Below, in pieces: positions 43,829-53,228 of a DNA stretch of 64,000 nt (the first letter of the stretch is position 1; every line of letters starts with the position of its first letter). The stretch covers positions 49,021 to 113,020 of the forward strand of contig JAFRSU010000084.1 of NCBI GenBank assembly GCA_017427415.1, read 5' to 3'. The notes below the pieces were generated by a model, which saw nothing but the letters and a program-made list of their open reading frames with translations, ran no database searches and was not told where the DNA came from. Made by a program: the position numbers and the translations under genes. Source of the stretch: Lachnospiraceae bacterium (GTDB lineage: Bacteria > Bacillota > Clostridia > Lachnospirales > Lachnospiraceae).

Positions 43829-45549
43829 TAAAAATATTACATAGGCTTATAAACATGACCGGGAAATATAAAGGCAGGATCCGTGCATCATACATAACGG
43901 CATTCATTAAAGGATTGATGATGAAAGTTCCCTTGGTGCTGTGTTTCCTTACAATAAGCTACTTTATGAACGGAACCATGGATAAGAGCAAATGCCTGTA
44001 TCTTGGTATTGCAATGGTTGCAAGTGTAATATTGGAAGCTGTTTTTGAGCATATCACAAATGTACTGCAGTCTGCAGCAGGATATATGGTATTTGCAGAC
44101 ATGAGACTGCGTCTTGGAGATCATCTTCGTAAGCTGCCGATGGGATATTTTACGGAAGGCAATATCGGAAAGATAAACTCAGTACTTGCTACCGATATGG
44201 TATTTATTGAAGAAAACTGTATGGGAGTGCTTTCTGAGCTTGTAACATTTATGATCTCGCAGGGCATCATGGTTGTTATGATGTTTGTTATGGACTGGCG
44301 TATAGGGCTTCTGTCATTATTTGTAGTCATGGTTTTTATCGTGATAGGACACTTTATGTTAAAAAACACTTTACAGCATTCTGTAAATAAACAGGAATAC
44401 AGTGAGGCATTGACGGAAGAAGTGTTGGATTTTGCTGAAGGTATAGGGATCATAAAGTCATACAATCTGTTAGGTGAAAAATCAAAGAAACTTTCCGGTG
44501 AGTTTGAAAAAAGCTGTAAGGAAAGTATAGCTTTTGAAATGGATTATACTCCATGGGCCAGAGCACTTAATCTTACATTCGGTATCGGCACTTCATTGGT
44601 ACTTGCTTTGTCGGCTTTGCTTTATAATTCGGGTTCTATTACTGCAGAATACATGGTAGGTATGGTTTTATTCCTGTTCGATGTTTTTGTTTCTATAAAG
44701 GCATATTACAGCCAGATGGCCAGACTTACAGTCACATCTGCCAGTCTTGACAGAATAGAAGAAGTATTTGCAGCCAAAGAACTTGATGACAGAGGGAAAG
44801 ATTCTTTCTCCGCAGTATCCCGCGATGTACCTGAAATAGAATATGATAACGTTACATTCGGCTATACGGAAAAAGATGTGCTGAAGAATATTTCGTTTAA
44901 AGTTAAAAAGGATGAAATGCTTGCGCTGGTAGGACCTTCGGGAGGAGGAAAATCAACTATAGCATCTCTTCTTGCCAGATTCTGGGATGTTCAATCCGGT
45001 TCTATTAAAATATGCGGAAAGAATATTAAAGATGTTTCCATCGGAACTCTGATGGATAGGATAAGCATGGTATTCCAGAGAGTATATCTTTTCCAGGATA
45101 CAATATATAACAATATAGCGATGGCAAGACCGAATGCTACAAGAGAAGAAGTTGAAGCAGCCGCAAAGAAGGCCAGATGTTACGACTTTATAATGCAGCT
45201 TCCTAATGGATTTGATACCGTGATAGGTGAAGGAGGAGCTTCACTTTCAGGAGGCGAGCAGCAGAGGATTTCTATAGCCAGATGTATATTAAAGGATGCT
45301 CCTATAGTAATACTTGATGAAGCTACAGCAAGTGTTGATGCCGACAATGAAAGGGCAATACAGGAAGCTATCTCCGAGCTATGTAAAAATAAAACCTTAA
45401 TGGTTATAGCCCACAGATTGAAAACAATAAAGGATGCCGATAAGATACTTGTGATTTCTGACGGGCAGATAAAAGAAGAAGGAAACCACACAGATCTAAT
45501 GGAAAAGAATGGGGCTTATGCCCATATGGTAAAACTTCAAAGTGCGTAA
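43825..45549 (+). CDS. ABC half-transporter, IrtAB/YbtPQ-like, subunit 2
   Basis: 574 aa from the ATG at 43825, with GGAGG 8 nt upstream and a 4-nt overlap with subunit 1. Six-helix domain, then NBD with Walker [25 protein letters not shown] and IAHR. Membrane segments differ enough from subunit 1 to indicate an obligate heterodimer. A second such pair lies at 55503-59229. A lipoprotein gene follows 25 nt later. Confidence 0.86.
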   Translation: MIKILHRLINMTGKYKGRIRASYITAFIKGLMMKVPLVLCFLTISYFMNGTMDKSKCLYLGIAMVASVILEAVFEHITNVLQSAAGYMVFADMRLRLGDHLRKLPMGYFTEGNIGKINSVLATDMVFIEENCMGVLSELVTFMISQGIMVVMMFVMDWRIGLLSLFVVMVFIVIGHFMLKNTLQHSVNKQEYSEALTEEVLDFAEGIGIIKSYNLLGEKSKKLSGEFEKSCKESIAFEMDYTPWARALNLTFGIGTSLVLALSALLYNSGSITAEYMVGMVLFLFDVFVSIKAYYSQMARLTVTSASLDRIEEVFAAKELDDRGKDSFSAVSRDVPEIEYDNVTFGYTEKDVLKNISFKVKKDEMLALVGPSGGGKSTIASLLARFWDVQSGSIKICGKNIKDVSIGTLMDRISMVFQRVYLFQDTIYNNIAMARPNATREEVEAAAKKARCYDFIMQLPNGFDTVIGEGGASLSGGEQQRISIARCILKDAPIVILDEATASVDADNERAIQEAISELCKNKTLMVIAHRLKTIKDADKILVISDGQIKEEGNHTDLMEKNGAYAHMVKLQSA

Positions 45550-45574
45550 TGAATTTTTAGGAGGATATATTATA

Positions 45575-46837
45575 ATGAAAAAGAAAACGTTAGCATTAAC
45601 CCTTGTACTGGCGTTAATGCTGGGCATCCTCACCGGGTGCGGAAACAAGGAAGAGGATAAGACTTCCAAAACTGATACTACCGTGACGACAACGGATACG
45701 CCTATACCTACAGAAAAATCTGATCCGGTTACGGAAGCAGTTACAGAGGCTCCTACTGAGTCTCAAGTTTTTGCAGGTGGCAGCGGAACAGCAGAAGATC
45801 CTTGGCAGATAACTACAGCAGAACAGCTTGACCGCATTCATGATGATTTAAAGGCACATTATGTATTAGTCAATGATATCGATCTTTCAACTATTGAAAA
45901 TTGGACACCTATCGGAGCATTTCAGTCGTTATCAGATGCTCCCGAAGATGCAGAAGTGCCGCATCCTGACTACGCTTTTACAGGTACCTTTGACGGAGCC
46001 GGATATACCATTTCAAATCTGACAATTAATGGTGAAACTCCTATGGGTGTCGGCCTTTTTGGCTGCGCTACAGGTACTGAGAACGGTGCTGCATATATCG
46101 GTAATTTTACTTTGGAGAATGTAAATGCATCAGGTTATTATCTTGTTGGTGGAGCAGTAGGTCTTCAGTTTATGAATTGTCCTGTTTCCAAAATAAAGCT
46201 TATCGGAAATAATAATTTTGCAGGTATGCAGGGTATAGGTGGTATCGTTGGAACAGGATTTGATCTGATCTCAGATTGCAGTGCTACTGCAGATATTACC
46301 GTTATGGGGGATGATGGTGCATGTGCCGGTATTATTGCCGGAGGTACTACAATGAGTTCCATAAAGAACTGTGAAGTAGTTGGCGGAAGTATAACTGCTG
46401 AAGGAAATGCAACCTGGGGATTTGGTGCCTTATGTGGCGCTCCTTGGGGAGCTGCTGAAATTACGGATTGTAAAGTCAGTGGAACTGGTATCACTGTGAC
46501 CGGAGAAAACAACCGTCTGGTCGGAGGTCTTATTGGTTTCGGTGGGACCTATGATCCTACATCTCCCGCACAGATCACCGGATGTACTGTAAGTGATGTA
46601 ACTATCACAGTATCAGAAACAACTGACTCAGTTGGCGGCCTCATCGGAGCAGGTAAGGAAATGATGGAAGGCAGTGACGTGATGTCATCATTTGTGATCA
46701 GCAATTGTTCAGTTTCTGGTAATATTATTGGTGGTGTCGGTAACGTAGACGCAGTTGTAGGAGATTCCACCTGTGCAGTATCTGTTGAATGTGAGGGAGG
46801 AATGATAATTATAAATGAACTTGATGAAGCAGCATAA
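45575..46837 (+). CDS. Surface lipoprotein with GLUG repeats
   Basis: 420 aa from ATG 45575 (AGGAGG 10 nt upstream; the ORF opens earlier without an RBS). Signal peptide with lipobox ILTGC (Cys about 22), then a Thr/Glu/Pro-rich linker (about 25-75), then WQITTAEQLDRI and repeated GLUG-type units (GVGLFG, LVGGAVG, GIGGIVGTG, LVGGLIGFG, VGGLIGAG), a beta-helix fold seen in cell-surface adhesins and M26 proteases; no catalytic part seen. Last gene of the AraC/ABC operon, so a cell-surface binding role for the transported compound is possible. Confidence 0.78.
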   Translation: MKKKTLALTLVLALMLGILTGCGNKEEDKTSKTDTTVTTTDTPIPTEKSDPVTEAVTEAPTESQVFAGGSGTAEDPWQITTAEQLDRIHDDLKAHYVLVNDIDLSTIENWTPIGAFQSLSDAPEDAEVPHPDYAFTGTFDGAGYTISNLTINGETPMGVGLFGCATGTENGAAYIGNFTLENVNASGYYLVGGAVGLQFMNCPVSKIKLIGNNNFAGMQGIGGIVGTGFDLISDCSATADITVMGDDGACAGIIAGGTTMSSIKNCEVVGGSITAEGNATWGFGALCGAPWGAAEITDCKVSGTGITVTGENNRLVGGLIGFGGTYDPTSPAQITGCTVSDVTITVSETTDSVGGLIGAGKEMMEGSDVMSSFVISNCSVSGNIIGGVGNVDAVVGDSTCAVSVECEGGMIIINELDEAA

Positions 46838-46858
46838 AAAATAAAGTATTTTACAAAT

Positions 46859-46900
46859 GACAAAAGACATCTTTGGTTAATCTGAAAGATGTCTTTTTTA
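46859..46900 (+). terminator. Terminator of the AraC/ABC/lipoprotein operon
   Basis: AAAGACATCTTT (46862-46873) pairs with AAAGATGTCTTT (46886-46897), followed by TTT. Confidence 0.88.
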
Positions 46901-46921
46901 CTTTTGAGAAAGGGAAACAAC

Positions 46922-46973
46922 TTGACAAGGATATAACTGAGTGTTATAACATAATAGGTTAGCGCATGCTAAC
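46922..46973 (+). promoter_or_regulatory. Promoter with metal-regulon box R
   Basis: TTGACA (46922-46927), 17 nt, TATAAC (46945-46950); box GTTAGC-GCAT-GCTAAC, perfect, at 46958-46973. A TATAAC/GTTATA inverted repeat also spans the -10. Confidence 0.86.
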
Positions 46974-46999
46974 AATGATATATTGAAAGGGTGATAACG

Positions 47000-47875
47000 A
47001 TGGCGCTAACGAATAATAAATATCATATAGAAAAGAATACTGTACAGGAAACGCTTGTTATACCTTTATTTGGCAGAAAAGTCTGTTCAGAACATTTTCC
47101 TAAACTTTTTAAGGATAAAGAAGCAGAGCGTATATGTAATATGCTGGATTATGATTTCTCAGAAAAAGGAAAAAAGATGGAGAGTACCGCAGGTTTATTT
47201 GGCGCCTTGGAAGTTGCACAACGTCAGTACGACCTGGCATGGGAAGTTAAAGATTATCTGAAAAGTCATCCGAAGGCTGCTGTGGTCAATCTTGGTTGTG
47301 GTCTGGATGATACTTTCAGAAAATGTGATAATGGTACCTGCAAGGGGTATAACATCGATATGCCGGATGTTATAGCTGTCAGAAATGAAATAATGCCTAC
47401 AGGTGAAAGAGAGGAAAACCTTGGATGTGATCTGAATGATCCCGCTGCTTGGATGGGTAAAATAGATTCTTCTGAAGGAGCTATATTTTTCGCAGCCGGA
47501 GTTTTTTACTATTTTAAACGCGATGATCTTAGAACTTTGTTAAGAAAGATGGCTAAAAGTTTCCCGGGAGCGGTGCTTGTCTTTGATATCTGCAATAAAC
47601 GCGGAGCTAAGATGATGACCAAGACTTGGCTAAAGGAAGCAGGCATATCTGATGTAAACGCACTTTTTTCTCTTGAGGATAAATCTGAACTGGAACGCTG
47701 GAGCAAGAATTTTGTATCAGTTACAGAGAAAAGTTATATGCGTGGGTATCGTGATATATATAAGGATGTCAGTGCGCCCCATAAGCTTATGATCAAATTC
47801 TGTGACGGTTTGGTAAAGATGAAGATTATTAAGATTGTTTTTAGGAGCGAAAATCAGAATGAAAAAGTCATTTAA
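47000..47875 (+). CDS. Class I SAM methyltransferase, PPM1/COG3315 type
   Basis: 291 aa from ATG 47000 (GAAAGGG 9 nt upstream). SAM-binding motif VVNLGCGLDDTF (about 91-102), acidic motif YNIDMPDV (about 118), and VLVFDICNK near 190, as in leucine carboxyl-/O-methyltransferase-like proteins used on polyketides and small carboxylic acids. No membrane segments. Overlaps the following ATC-hydrolase homologue by 17 nt, so the two products probably act on the same small molecule. Confidence 0.8.
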   Translation: MALTNNKYHIEKNTVQETLVIPLFGRKVCSEHFPKLFKDKEAERICNMLDYDFSEKGKKMESTAGLFGALEVAQRQYDLAWEVKDYLKSHPKAAVVNLGCGLDDTFRKCDNGTCKGYNIDMPDVIAVRNEIMPTGEREENLGCDLNDPAAWMGKIDSSEGAIFFAAGVFYYFKRDDLRTLLRKMAKSFPGAVLVFDICNKRGAKMMTKTWLKEAGISDVNALFSLEDKSELERWSKNFVSVTEKSYMRGYRDIYKDVSAPHKLMIKFCDGLVKMKIIKIVFRSENQNEKVI

Positions 47876-48458
47876 GGCATGGTTTTACGGAAAATTCTTT
47901 CACAGCTTATGTAAACCTCAATATAAGAAAAGAGGAGTATCCGATATCAGTGGGATAATAAAAGAGCATAAGAAGATTTATGCCAGGGCTAAAGAGATGA
48001 ATGACGAAAAACTATTGTCGTCTTATATTATGGGCATGTATTTTATAGCTATGAACAGAGTATCAGGATTGTCTCCCGAAGAAAACTATCAAATCCTAGA
48101 GGATGGATTGAAAGGATCTGCAATGTTTAGAAAGGGACTTGGTACTGCAGAGGCTTACCTTGATGAGAAGAGGATGGCTGCAAGATACGAGTGGGCAGCA
48201 GAGAGCAAGAAAAGAAAGGGCGAAAACAACTGGGTACTTGATGTCCTGCCTAAATGTGCTGAGTATGATCTGGGATATGATTACTATGAATGCGGTATAT
48301 GTAAAATCTGCAAAGATGAAGGTTGTCCTGAGCTTGCAAAGTATCTGTGTAAACTTGATTTTATGATGGCAGATCTGATGAATGCAAAGCTTGTACGGAC
48401 AAAGACTATAGCAGAAGGAGCGGACTTATGCGATTTCAGATATAGTCTTAAACGTTAG
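47859..48458 (+). CDS. ATC-hydrolase-like protein, copy 3
   Basis: 199 aa from ATG 47859 (GGAG 11 nt upstream). C-terminal motif order as in copies 1 and 2: DYYECGICKICKDEGCPELAK, YLCKLDFMM, LVRTKTIAEGADLCDFRY. Richer in Cys (four in 12 residues) than the others. Translationally coupled to a methyltransferase rather than to a 4-TM protein. Same caution on activity as copy 1. Its 3' end overlaps that of the convergent TetR gene by 11 nt. Confidence 0.65.
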   Translation: MKKSFKAWFYGKFFHSLCKPQYKKRGVSDISGIIKEHKKIYARAKEMNDEKLLSSYIMGMYFIAMNRVSGLSPEENYQILEDGLKGSAMFRKGLGTAEAYLDEKRMAARYEWAAESKKRKGENNWVLDVLPKCAEYDLGYDYYECGICKICKDEGCPELAKYLCKLDFMMADLMNAKLVRTKTIAEGADLCDFRYSLKR

Positions 48459-49086
48459 AATCCTGATAAAGTAGTTCCATGATGATTTTGATGGTGTTGT
48501 CCAACATATAATCCTGATCGAGGTTTTCGTTTACGGGACGCATATATGTATGGCAATAACACTCAATGAAATTGAGGATCATACGGATCTTTTCACGCAG
48601 GTTTACTTCTGAAAAACCTTTAGAAATTAGTATTTCGGTAAGCATATCAAATGCCTTTATCCAAAACTTATCCATACACAAAGCTATATCGGGGTCACTG
48701 TGATACAGTGACTCCATTTCTTCATGTACTTCCCAGTTCCTTTTATGATATCCAAGAAAGTAATTGAATATCAGTCTTAAAAAGTCTTCGAAATTCCCAC
48801 CGAGTTCCAGCATGTTTGTTTGATAAACATTGAGGACATCATTAAAAATATTGTCCGCATGAATCTCAAGAGCGCATATGAGGATATCTTTTTTGTCTTT
48901 GAAATAATGATATATTATCCCAGTTGAGAGACCGGCTGCTTTAGCTATATCATCAGTTGTGATCTTATGAAATCCTTCCTTTAAAAGGAGGTCCATACCT
49001 ACAGCCAGGATTTTATTGCGTGTATCGATTGAACGCTGCTGTTGTCGCCTTGTATTTGTCTTTTCTGTCGTTTTCTTATCCGGCAT
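48448..49086 (-). CDS. TetR-family regulator (module 4)
   Basis: 212 aa. HTH at about 22-70 (ITTDDIAKAAGLSTGIIYHYFKDKKDIL), C-terminal helices with the HEEMESLYHSDPD and NFIECYCHTY elements that are nearly superimposable on the TetR at 4607-5257 (HEEIYSMAHSDHD, ENYCHE). Divergent to ABC module 4. Thus modules 1 and 4 are paralogous copies of a TetR-ABC-FtsX unit. Confidence 0.85.
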   Translation of the reverse strand: MPDKKTTEKTNTRRQQQRSIDTRNKILAVGMDLLLKEGFHKITTDDIAKAAGLSTGIIYHYFKDKKDILICALEIHADNIFNDVLNVYQTNMLELGGNFEDFLRLIFNYFLGYHKRNWEVHEEMESLYHSDPDIALCMDKFWIKAFDMLTEILISKGFSEVNLREKIRMILNFIECYCHTYMRPVNENLDQDYMLDNTIKIIMELLYQDSNV

Positions 49087-49111
49087 AGCAGGAGCTCCTT
49101 TCTTATTAGTA

Positions 49112-49180
49112 TGTCATTCTGAGCGTAGCGAAGAATCTTATTTTGATGTAAAAAGATCCTTCACTACGTTCAGGATGACA
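49112..49180. repeat. Interspersed palindromic repeat (TGTCATTCTGAGCG type), copy 2
   Basis: 69 nt with the same ends as the copy at 301-357 (TGTCATTCTGAGCG left, CAGGATGACA right) and a slightly longer middle. Lies between the tetR start and the TetR operator of module 4. Confidence 0.75.
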
Positions 49181-49279
49181 TCATCAAGTCTATTGTACAT
49201 AAAAAGTGGAAACTTGGCAAGGTGAAAAATTGAACAAAATCTCACTTTTTTACAATACAAAATTTTGTATAAGTTTTAC

Positions 49280-49363
49280 AAAATTGAGATTTTTCTCAAT
49301 TTATTGTTGATTTTTTAAAAAATAAGGATTACAATACGAATCGTAGTTAACCAATGCTAACCA
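49280..49363 (+). promoter_or_regulatory. ABC module 4 promoter, TetR operator and metal-regulon box S
   Basis: A TetR-type palindrome, AAATTGAG with CTCAATTT, lies at 49281-49302. The promoter is TTGATT (49307-49312), 17 nt, TACAAT (49330-49335). Box S is GTTAAC-CAAT-GCTAAC (49346-49361). Both control inputs therefore meet here; the rest of 49087-49398 holds only the repeat above. Confidence 0.72.
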
Positions 49364-49398
49364 TAAAGGAGGGGCAGCGCGGCTGCTATAATATAAAT

Positions 49399-50121
49399 AT
49401 GGGAAAAGATAAAAACAACAAAGTTATAGTGGAATTCAAGGATGTAGTAAAGAAATATGGAGAGGGTGATGCTGTGCAGTACGCCAATAACCATGTTGAT
49501 TTTACTATAAACGAAGGAGAATTTGTAGTTATACTAGGCCAGTCGGGAGCGGGTAAGTCCACAGTGTTAAATATGCTGGGAGGGATGGATGTACCTACAT
49601 CAGGCACAGTGGTTGTAGATGGACAGACAGTGTCATCCATGAATGATAACCAGTTGTCAGAATACAGAGCTAAAACAATAGGATTCATTTTCCAGTTTTA
49701 CAACCTGCTTCCTTCACTTACGGCATATGAAAATGTGGCACTTACAAAGACTATAGTAAAGAATGCTCAGGACCCGGGAAAGATGCTGGAAGCGGTTGGT
49801 TTGGCAAATGATAAGCATAAATTCCCTTCACAGATGTCGGGCGGTGAGCAGCAGAGAGTATCTATAGCGAGAGCTCTGGCAAAGAATCCGAGTGTTATAC
49901 TTGGAGATGAACCCACAGGAGCACTTGACTCTGAGACAGGTGTGATAGTACTTGAACTGTTACAGAAGATGTGCCGGGAAGAACATAAGACAGTCATCCT
50001 TGTAACACATAATGCTGATATAGCCAGATGTGCGGACAAGATAATAAGGATGAAAAACGGTAAGGTCAGAGAAATAAAGATCAATGATAACCCTGTTCCT
50101 GTAAGGGAGGTTGAGTGGTAA
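49399..50121 (+). CDS. ABC exporter ATPase, MacB/LolD type (module 4)
   Basis: 240 aa from ATG 49399. The Shine-Dalgarno AAAGGAGGGG (49366-49375) is 23 nt away, but the hairpin GCAGC-GCG-GCTGC (49376-49388) lies between them and would bring it near; an in-frame ATG at 49354 is within box S and has no RBS. Walker A GQSGAGKST, signature MSGGEQQR, Walker B VILGDEP with GALD, VTHN. Pairs with the next gene (TAATG overlap). Closest to module 1. Confidence 0.88.
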   Translation: MGKDKNNKVIVEFKDVVKKYGEGDAVQYANNHVDFTINEGEFVVILGQSGAGKSTVLNMLGGMDVPTSGTVVVDGQTVSSMNDNQLSEYRAKTIGFIFQFYNLLPSLTAYENVALTKTIVKNAQDPGKMLEAVGLANDKHKFPSQMSGGEQQRVSIARALAKNPSVILGDEPTGALDSETGVIVLELLQKMCREEHKTVILVTHNADIARCADKIIRMKNGKVREIKINDNPVPVREVEW

Positions 50122-52601
50122 TGCTATTTAAGAAAATGCTCAGAGAGATGGGCAAAAACTTCGGTCAGTTCATCTCAATACTAATCTTAGCCTTCCTTGC
50201 CGTATCACTGTTTGCATGTATGAAGGCGAGCAATATCAGTGCATACAATAAGCGTGATGACCTGTATAAGGCAACCAATAATGCAAACGGATTTATATAT
50301 GGTGAGAACTTTACAGAAGATGCTTTGACCGCTATAAGAAAGCTTGATGATGTAAAGGATGCGGAACGCCGTCTTCATGTCACTGCAAATGCTGTGGAGA
50401 ACGATCAGGCACAGCTGGAAGTATATCTCTTAAATGAGAATATCGTTTCAAAGCCTTTCTTAAAAAAGGGTGATGATTTTGATCTGAACAGGACTGATTC
50501 TGTTTGGATTTCTGAAGGCTTTGCTAATGAATGGGGACTTAAGATAGGAGATAATTTTTCCTTTAATTATAATGGAGTAATAGTTACAAAGAAGATAGCC
50601 GGTCTTGTAGTATCAGCGGAATATCAGTACTTAAAGGCTGACAAGGATCTGGATATCGTAATCAAAAATATAAGTATTGTATATATGCCTTATGCAGGAT
50701 TTCCTGTAAAGGATTTTGTAAAAGTACTTATAAACAATGGTGATCTGACTATAGATGATGCCATAAAGTATTCGGATGAAGTTAGAGAAAAAGTTGAGAA
50801 ACTGGAAGCCTTTGGATTTTCAAGAGACCAGATTACCAAAGAAGATCTGTGCAAGGCAGTTGATAATATAGAAGAAGAGACAATCTTAGAGTTTCTGCCT
50901 TATACGGAAATAGTCTTTACGACGGATAACACAGATGTAAAAGGCATGGAGAAAGAAATATCCGATGCTTTAAACGGTGATTTTGCCGTATTCTGTGACA
51001 GGGATGACCTGCCGGGCATGAAGGTGATGACAGATGAACTTGCCCAGCATGATCAGTTTGCGGTTTCATTCCCTGTGGTATTTATAGCTATAGCCCTGCT
51101 GATCATCATGACAACCATGAACCGTATGATAGCAAAGCAGCGTACACAGATAGGTACCATGCGTGCGTTGGGCGTGAAGAAGAGAAAAATAGTTCTTCAT
51201 TATCTGAGCTACAGCTTTATAGTCTCTCTTGTAGGATCGGTATTAGGGTTATTTATCGGTACATATGTGTTCGGAGAAGCCATAGCAAAGATTTTCAGGG
51301 AATGGTACATCATACCCGGCTGGACAGTGGAGATGGACTATACCATGTACCTGGTCTGCGTGATAGTAGTCTTAGCCTGTGTACTTGCTACTTATCTGTC
51401 ATGCCGTAAGGTGATGAACATCCATCCTGCAGAATCTTTGAGACCGGCACCACCTAAATCAGGTAAAAGAACTCTGTTTGAAAAGCTTCCATTCTGGGAT
51501 AAGCTGAGCTTTAATACTCAGTATAACCTAAGAGACATTTCACGAGGAAAGCTTAGAGCTTTCATGGGGGTCATAGGTACAGCGGCAGGTATGGTAATGA
51601 TGGTATCTGCATTGGCTTCGATCACTACTATACAAAATGTATCGGATTGGACACTTAACAGGATACAGAACTATAAATCCGAGATTGATTTTGAAAGCGG
51701 GATAAGTATTGAAAAAGCAGAAAGTATCAGGTCTGAATATGGCGGAGAGCTGGTACAGGCAGCAGCTGTTGAGATAGCCGCGAAAAAAGATGCCGTGGCA
51801 TCGGAAAAGATGTCGACAACCTTGATGGTTACCGAGGGCAGGGATTTCTATAGACTTACAGATATAAATGAGGAACCGGCATCCCTCCCACCCGGGACTG
51901 TAGCTATTACTATGAAGCAGGCGGATAAGCTCGGTCTCAAGGCAGGAGATAAGGTATACTGGCATCTATATGAGAAAAATACCTGGTATGAGGCTGAAAT
52001 AGGTCTCATAAACAGACATCCTAACCTAACCGGAATCACGATGCTAAGAGCCGACTATGAAAAAACGGGTGAAAACTATACTCCTTCAGTGCTGTATACC
52101 GATAATGATATGTCGGATTATGTAAAGAAAGAAGGAGATGGAGTCCTTGCAGTGCATGATGATGCGGATATCAGGGAGAGCTTTGATGTTATGATGTCCA
52201 TGATATACGCAATGCTTGCTGTATTTGTGATCTTCGCAGCGGTTCTGCCGATAGTTGTTTTGTATAATTGCGGAAATCTGTCATTTAATGAGAGGGTACA
52301 GGAGTTTGCAACACTAAAAGTAATGGGACTTTCAACAAAGAGGATCAGGAGACTTTTAGCTCTTCAAAATCTATGGTTATCCCTGATAGGTATTATCCTT
52401 GGTGCGCCTTTGGGCACTGTAGTGCTCCAGTATATGTTTGACAGTAATGGAGACAGCATGGACTACCCGGTAGGTGCAGGCCTTCTTGTATATCTAGCTT
52501 CAGCAGCATTTGTACTGCTTATCTCAGTTCTTGTAAGCTTTATGTTCAACAGAAGGATAAAGCACCTTGATATGGTGGAGATACTTAAAGGAATTGAATA
52601 A
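50121..52601 (+). CDS. FtsX-type ABC permease (module 4)
   Basis: 826 aa from the ATG overlapping the ATPase stop. Begins MLFKKMLREMGKNFGQFISI, parallel to module 1 [20 protein letters not shown]. First helix about 15-37, extracytoplasmic domain, FtsX block about 315-430, second unit from about 480, final block about 690-820. Same fold as the module 1 permease but with a longer extracellular part. This copy is the one that acquired a metal-regulon box. Confidence 0.87.
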   Translation: MLFKKMLREMGKNFGQFISILILAFLAVSLFACMKASNISAYNKRDDLYKATNNANGFIYGENFTEDALTAIRKLDDVKDAERRLHVTANAVENDQAQLEVYLLNENIVSKPFLKKGDDFDLNRTDSVWISEGFANEWGLKIGDNFSFNYNGVIVTKKIAGLVVSAEYQYLKADKDLDIVIKNISIVYMPYAGFPVKDFVKVLINNGDLTIDDAIKYSDEVREKVEKLEAFGFSRDQITKEDLCKAVDNIEEETILEFLPYTEIVFTTDNTDVKGMEKEISDALNGDFAVFCDRDDLPGMKVMTDELAQHDQFAVSFPVVFIAIALLIIMTTMNRMIAKQRTQIGTMRALGVKKRKIVLHYLSYSFIVSLVGSVLGLFIGTYVFGEAIAKIFREWYIIPGWTVEMDYTMYLVCVIVVLACVLATYLSCRKVMNIHPAESLRPAPPKSGKRTLFEKLPFWDKLSFNTQYNLRDISRGKLRAFMGVIGTAAGMVMMVSALASITTIQNVSDWTLNRIQNYKSEIDFESGISIEKAESIRSEYGGELVQAAAVEIAAKKDAVASEKMSTTLMVTEGRDFYRLTDINEEPASLPPGTVAITMKQADKLGLKAGDKVYWHLYEKNTWYEAEIGLINRHPNLTGITMLRADYEKTGENYTPSVLYTDNDMSDYVKKEGDGVLAVHDDADIRESFDVMMSMIYAMLAVFVIFAAVLPIVVLYNCGNLSFNERVQEFATLKVMGLSTKRIRRLLALQNLWLSLIGIILGAPLGTVVLQYMFDSNGDSMDYPVGAGLLVYLASAAFVLLISVLVSFMFNRRIKHLDMVEILKGIE

Positions 52602-52616
52602 AATCAGATTCAACTA

Positions 52617-52661
52617 TTGACAAGTTAGCGTATGATAACTATAATGTTAGCGTACGCTAAT
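52617..52661 (+). promoter_or_regulatory. Promoter with two metal-regulon boxes (T1, T2)
   Basis: TTGACA (52617-52622), 17 nt, TATAAT (52640-52645): consensus promoter. T1 (GTTAGC-GTAT-GATAAC, 52624-52639) fills the spacer and T2 (GTTAGC-GTAC-GCTAAT, 52646-52661) starts right after the -10. Centre distance 22 bp. Confidence 0.88.
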
Positions 52662-52694
52662 TGTATTTATGAATTAAGAAAAGAGATTGCAGTA

Positions 52695-53201
52695 ATGTTA
52701 TTAAGTTTCATATATGGTTTAATAGGAATCGTACTTCTGACGGCTTTTTGCCTGATCGGAGCATTCTCGGTACCGCAGATAGCATATTGGATGATGACTC
52801 CGTATGCGGTAAGACTATTGGAAAAAGCCGGGATACCTAGAAAACTTGATACACAAAGCTGGATCAAAATCGGGGTTCTTACTGTATTGGTTGGAATGGG
52901 GTTTGTTTTGACTATCATAACCGCAGGTATACAGGGAGTAAGAGCCGGTATGAGCTTTTTTGAGCTGAGCCTGCGTTTTGTGATCTTTTTCTGGATGGTA
53001 TCATTATTTGATGCCATAGTACTCGACTGGTGGATGTTTACCAAGACGGATATATTTGGGGTGCTGATAAAGAAAAAGACAGGTGAGACTCCTGAAGCAT
53101 GGAGAGTTGATCCGCAGTGGGATGGAAAGGAAATGCTTAAGCTGATCATAGAAATCGTTGTTTCGGTGATATTGGCTTTTGTATTTATAAAAATAGTGTA
53201 A
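52695..53201 (+). CDS. Small 4-TM membrane protein, paralogue family member 4
   Basis: 168 aa from the ATG at 52695; the longer reading from 52632 would run through the operator. The start then matches member 2 (MLLSFIYGLIGIV against MLLTIFLAIVFCM). Four helices and the family segments GVRAGMSFFELSLRF, SLFDAIVLDWWMF, and TPEAW before the last helix. Followed by two SAM methyltransferases rather than an ATC-hydrolase homologue, which links the 4-TM family to small-molecule modification. Confidence 0.7.
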   Translation: MLLSFIYGLIGIVLLTAFCLIGAFSVPQIAYWMMTPYAVRLLEKAGIPRKLDTQSWIKIGVLTVLVGMGFVLTIITAGIQGVRAGMSFFELSLRFVIFFWMVSLFDAIVLDWWMFTKTDIFGVLIKKKTGETPEAWRVDPQWDGKEMLKLIIEIVVSVILAFVFIKIV

Positions 53202-53228
53202 GTTAATTAATTTAGATGGAGGCTGTAT

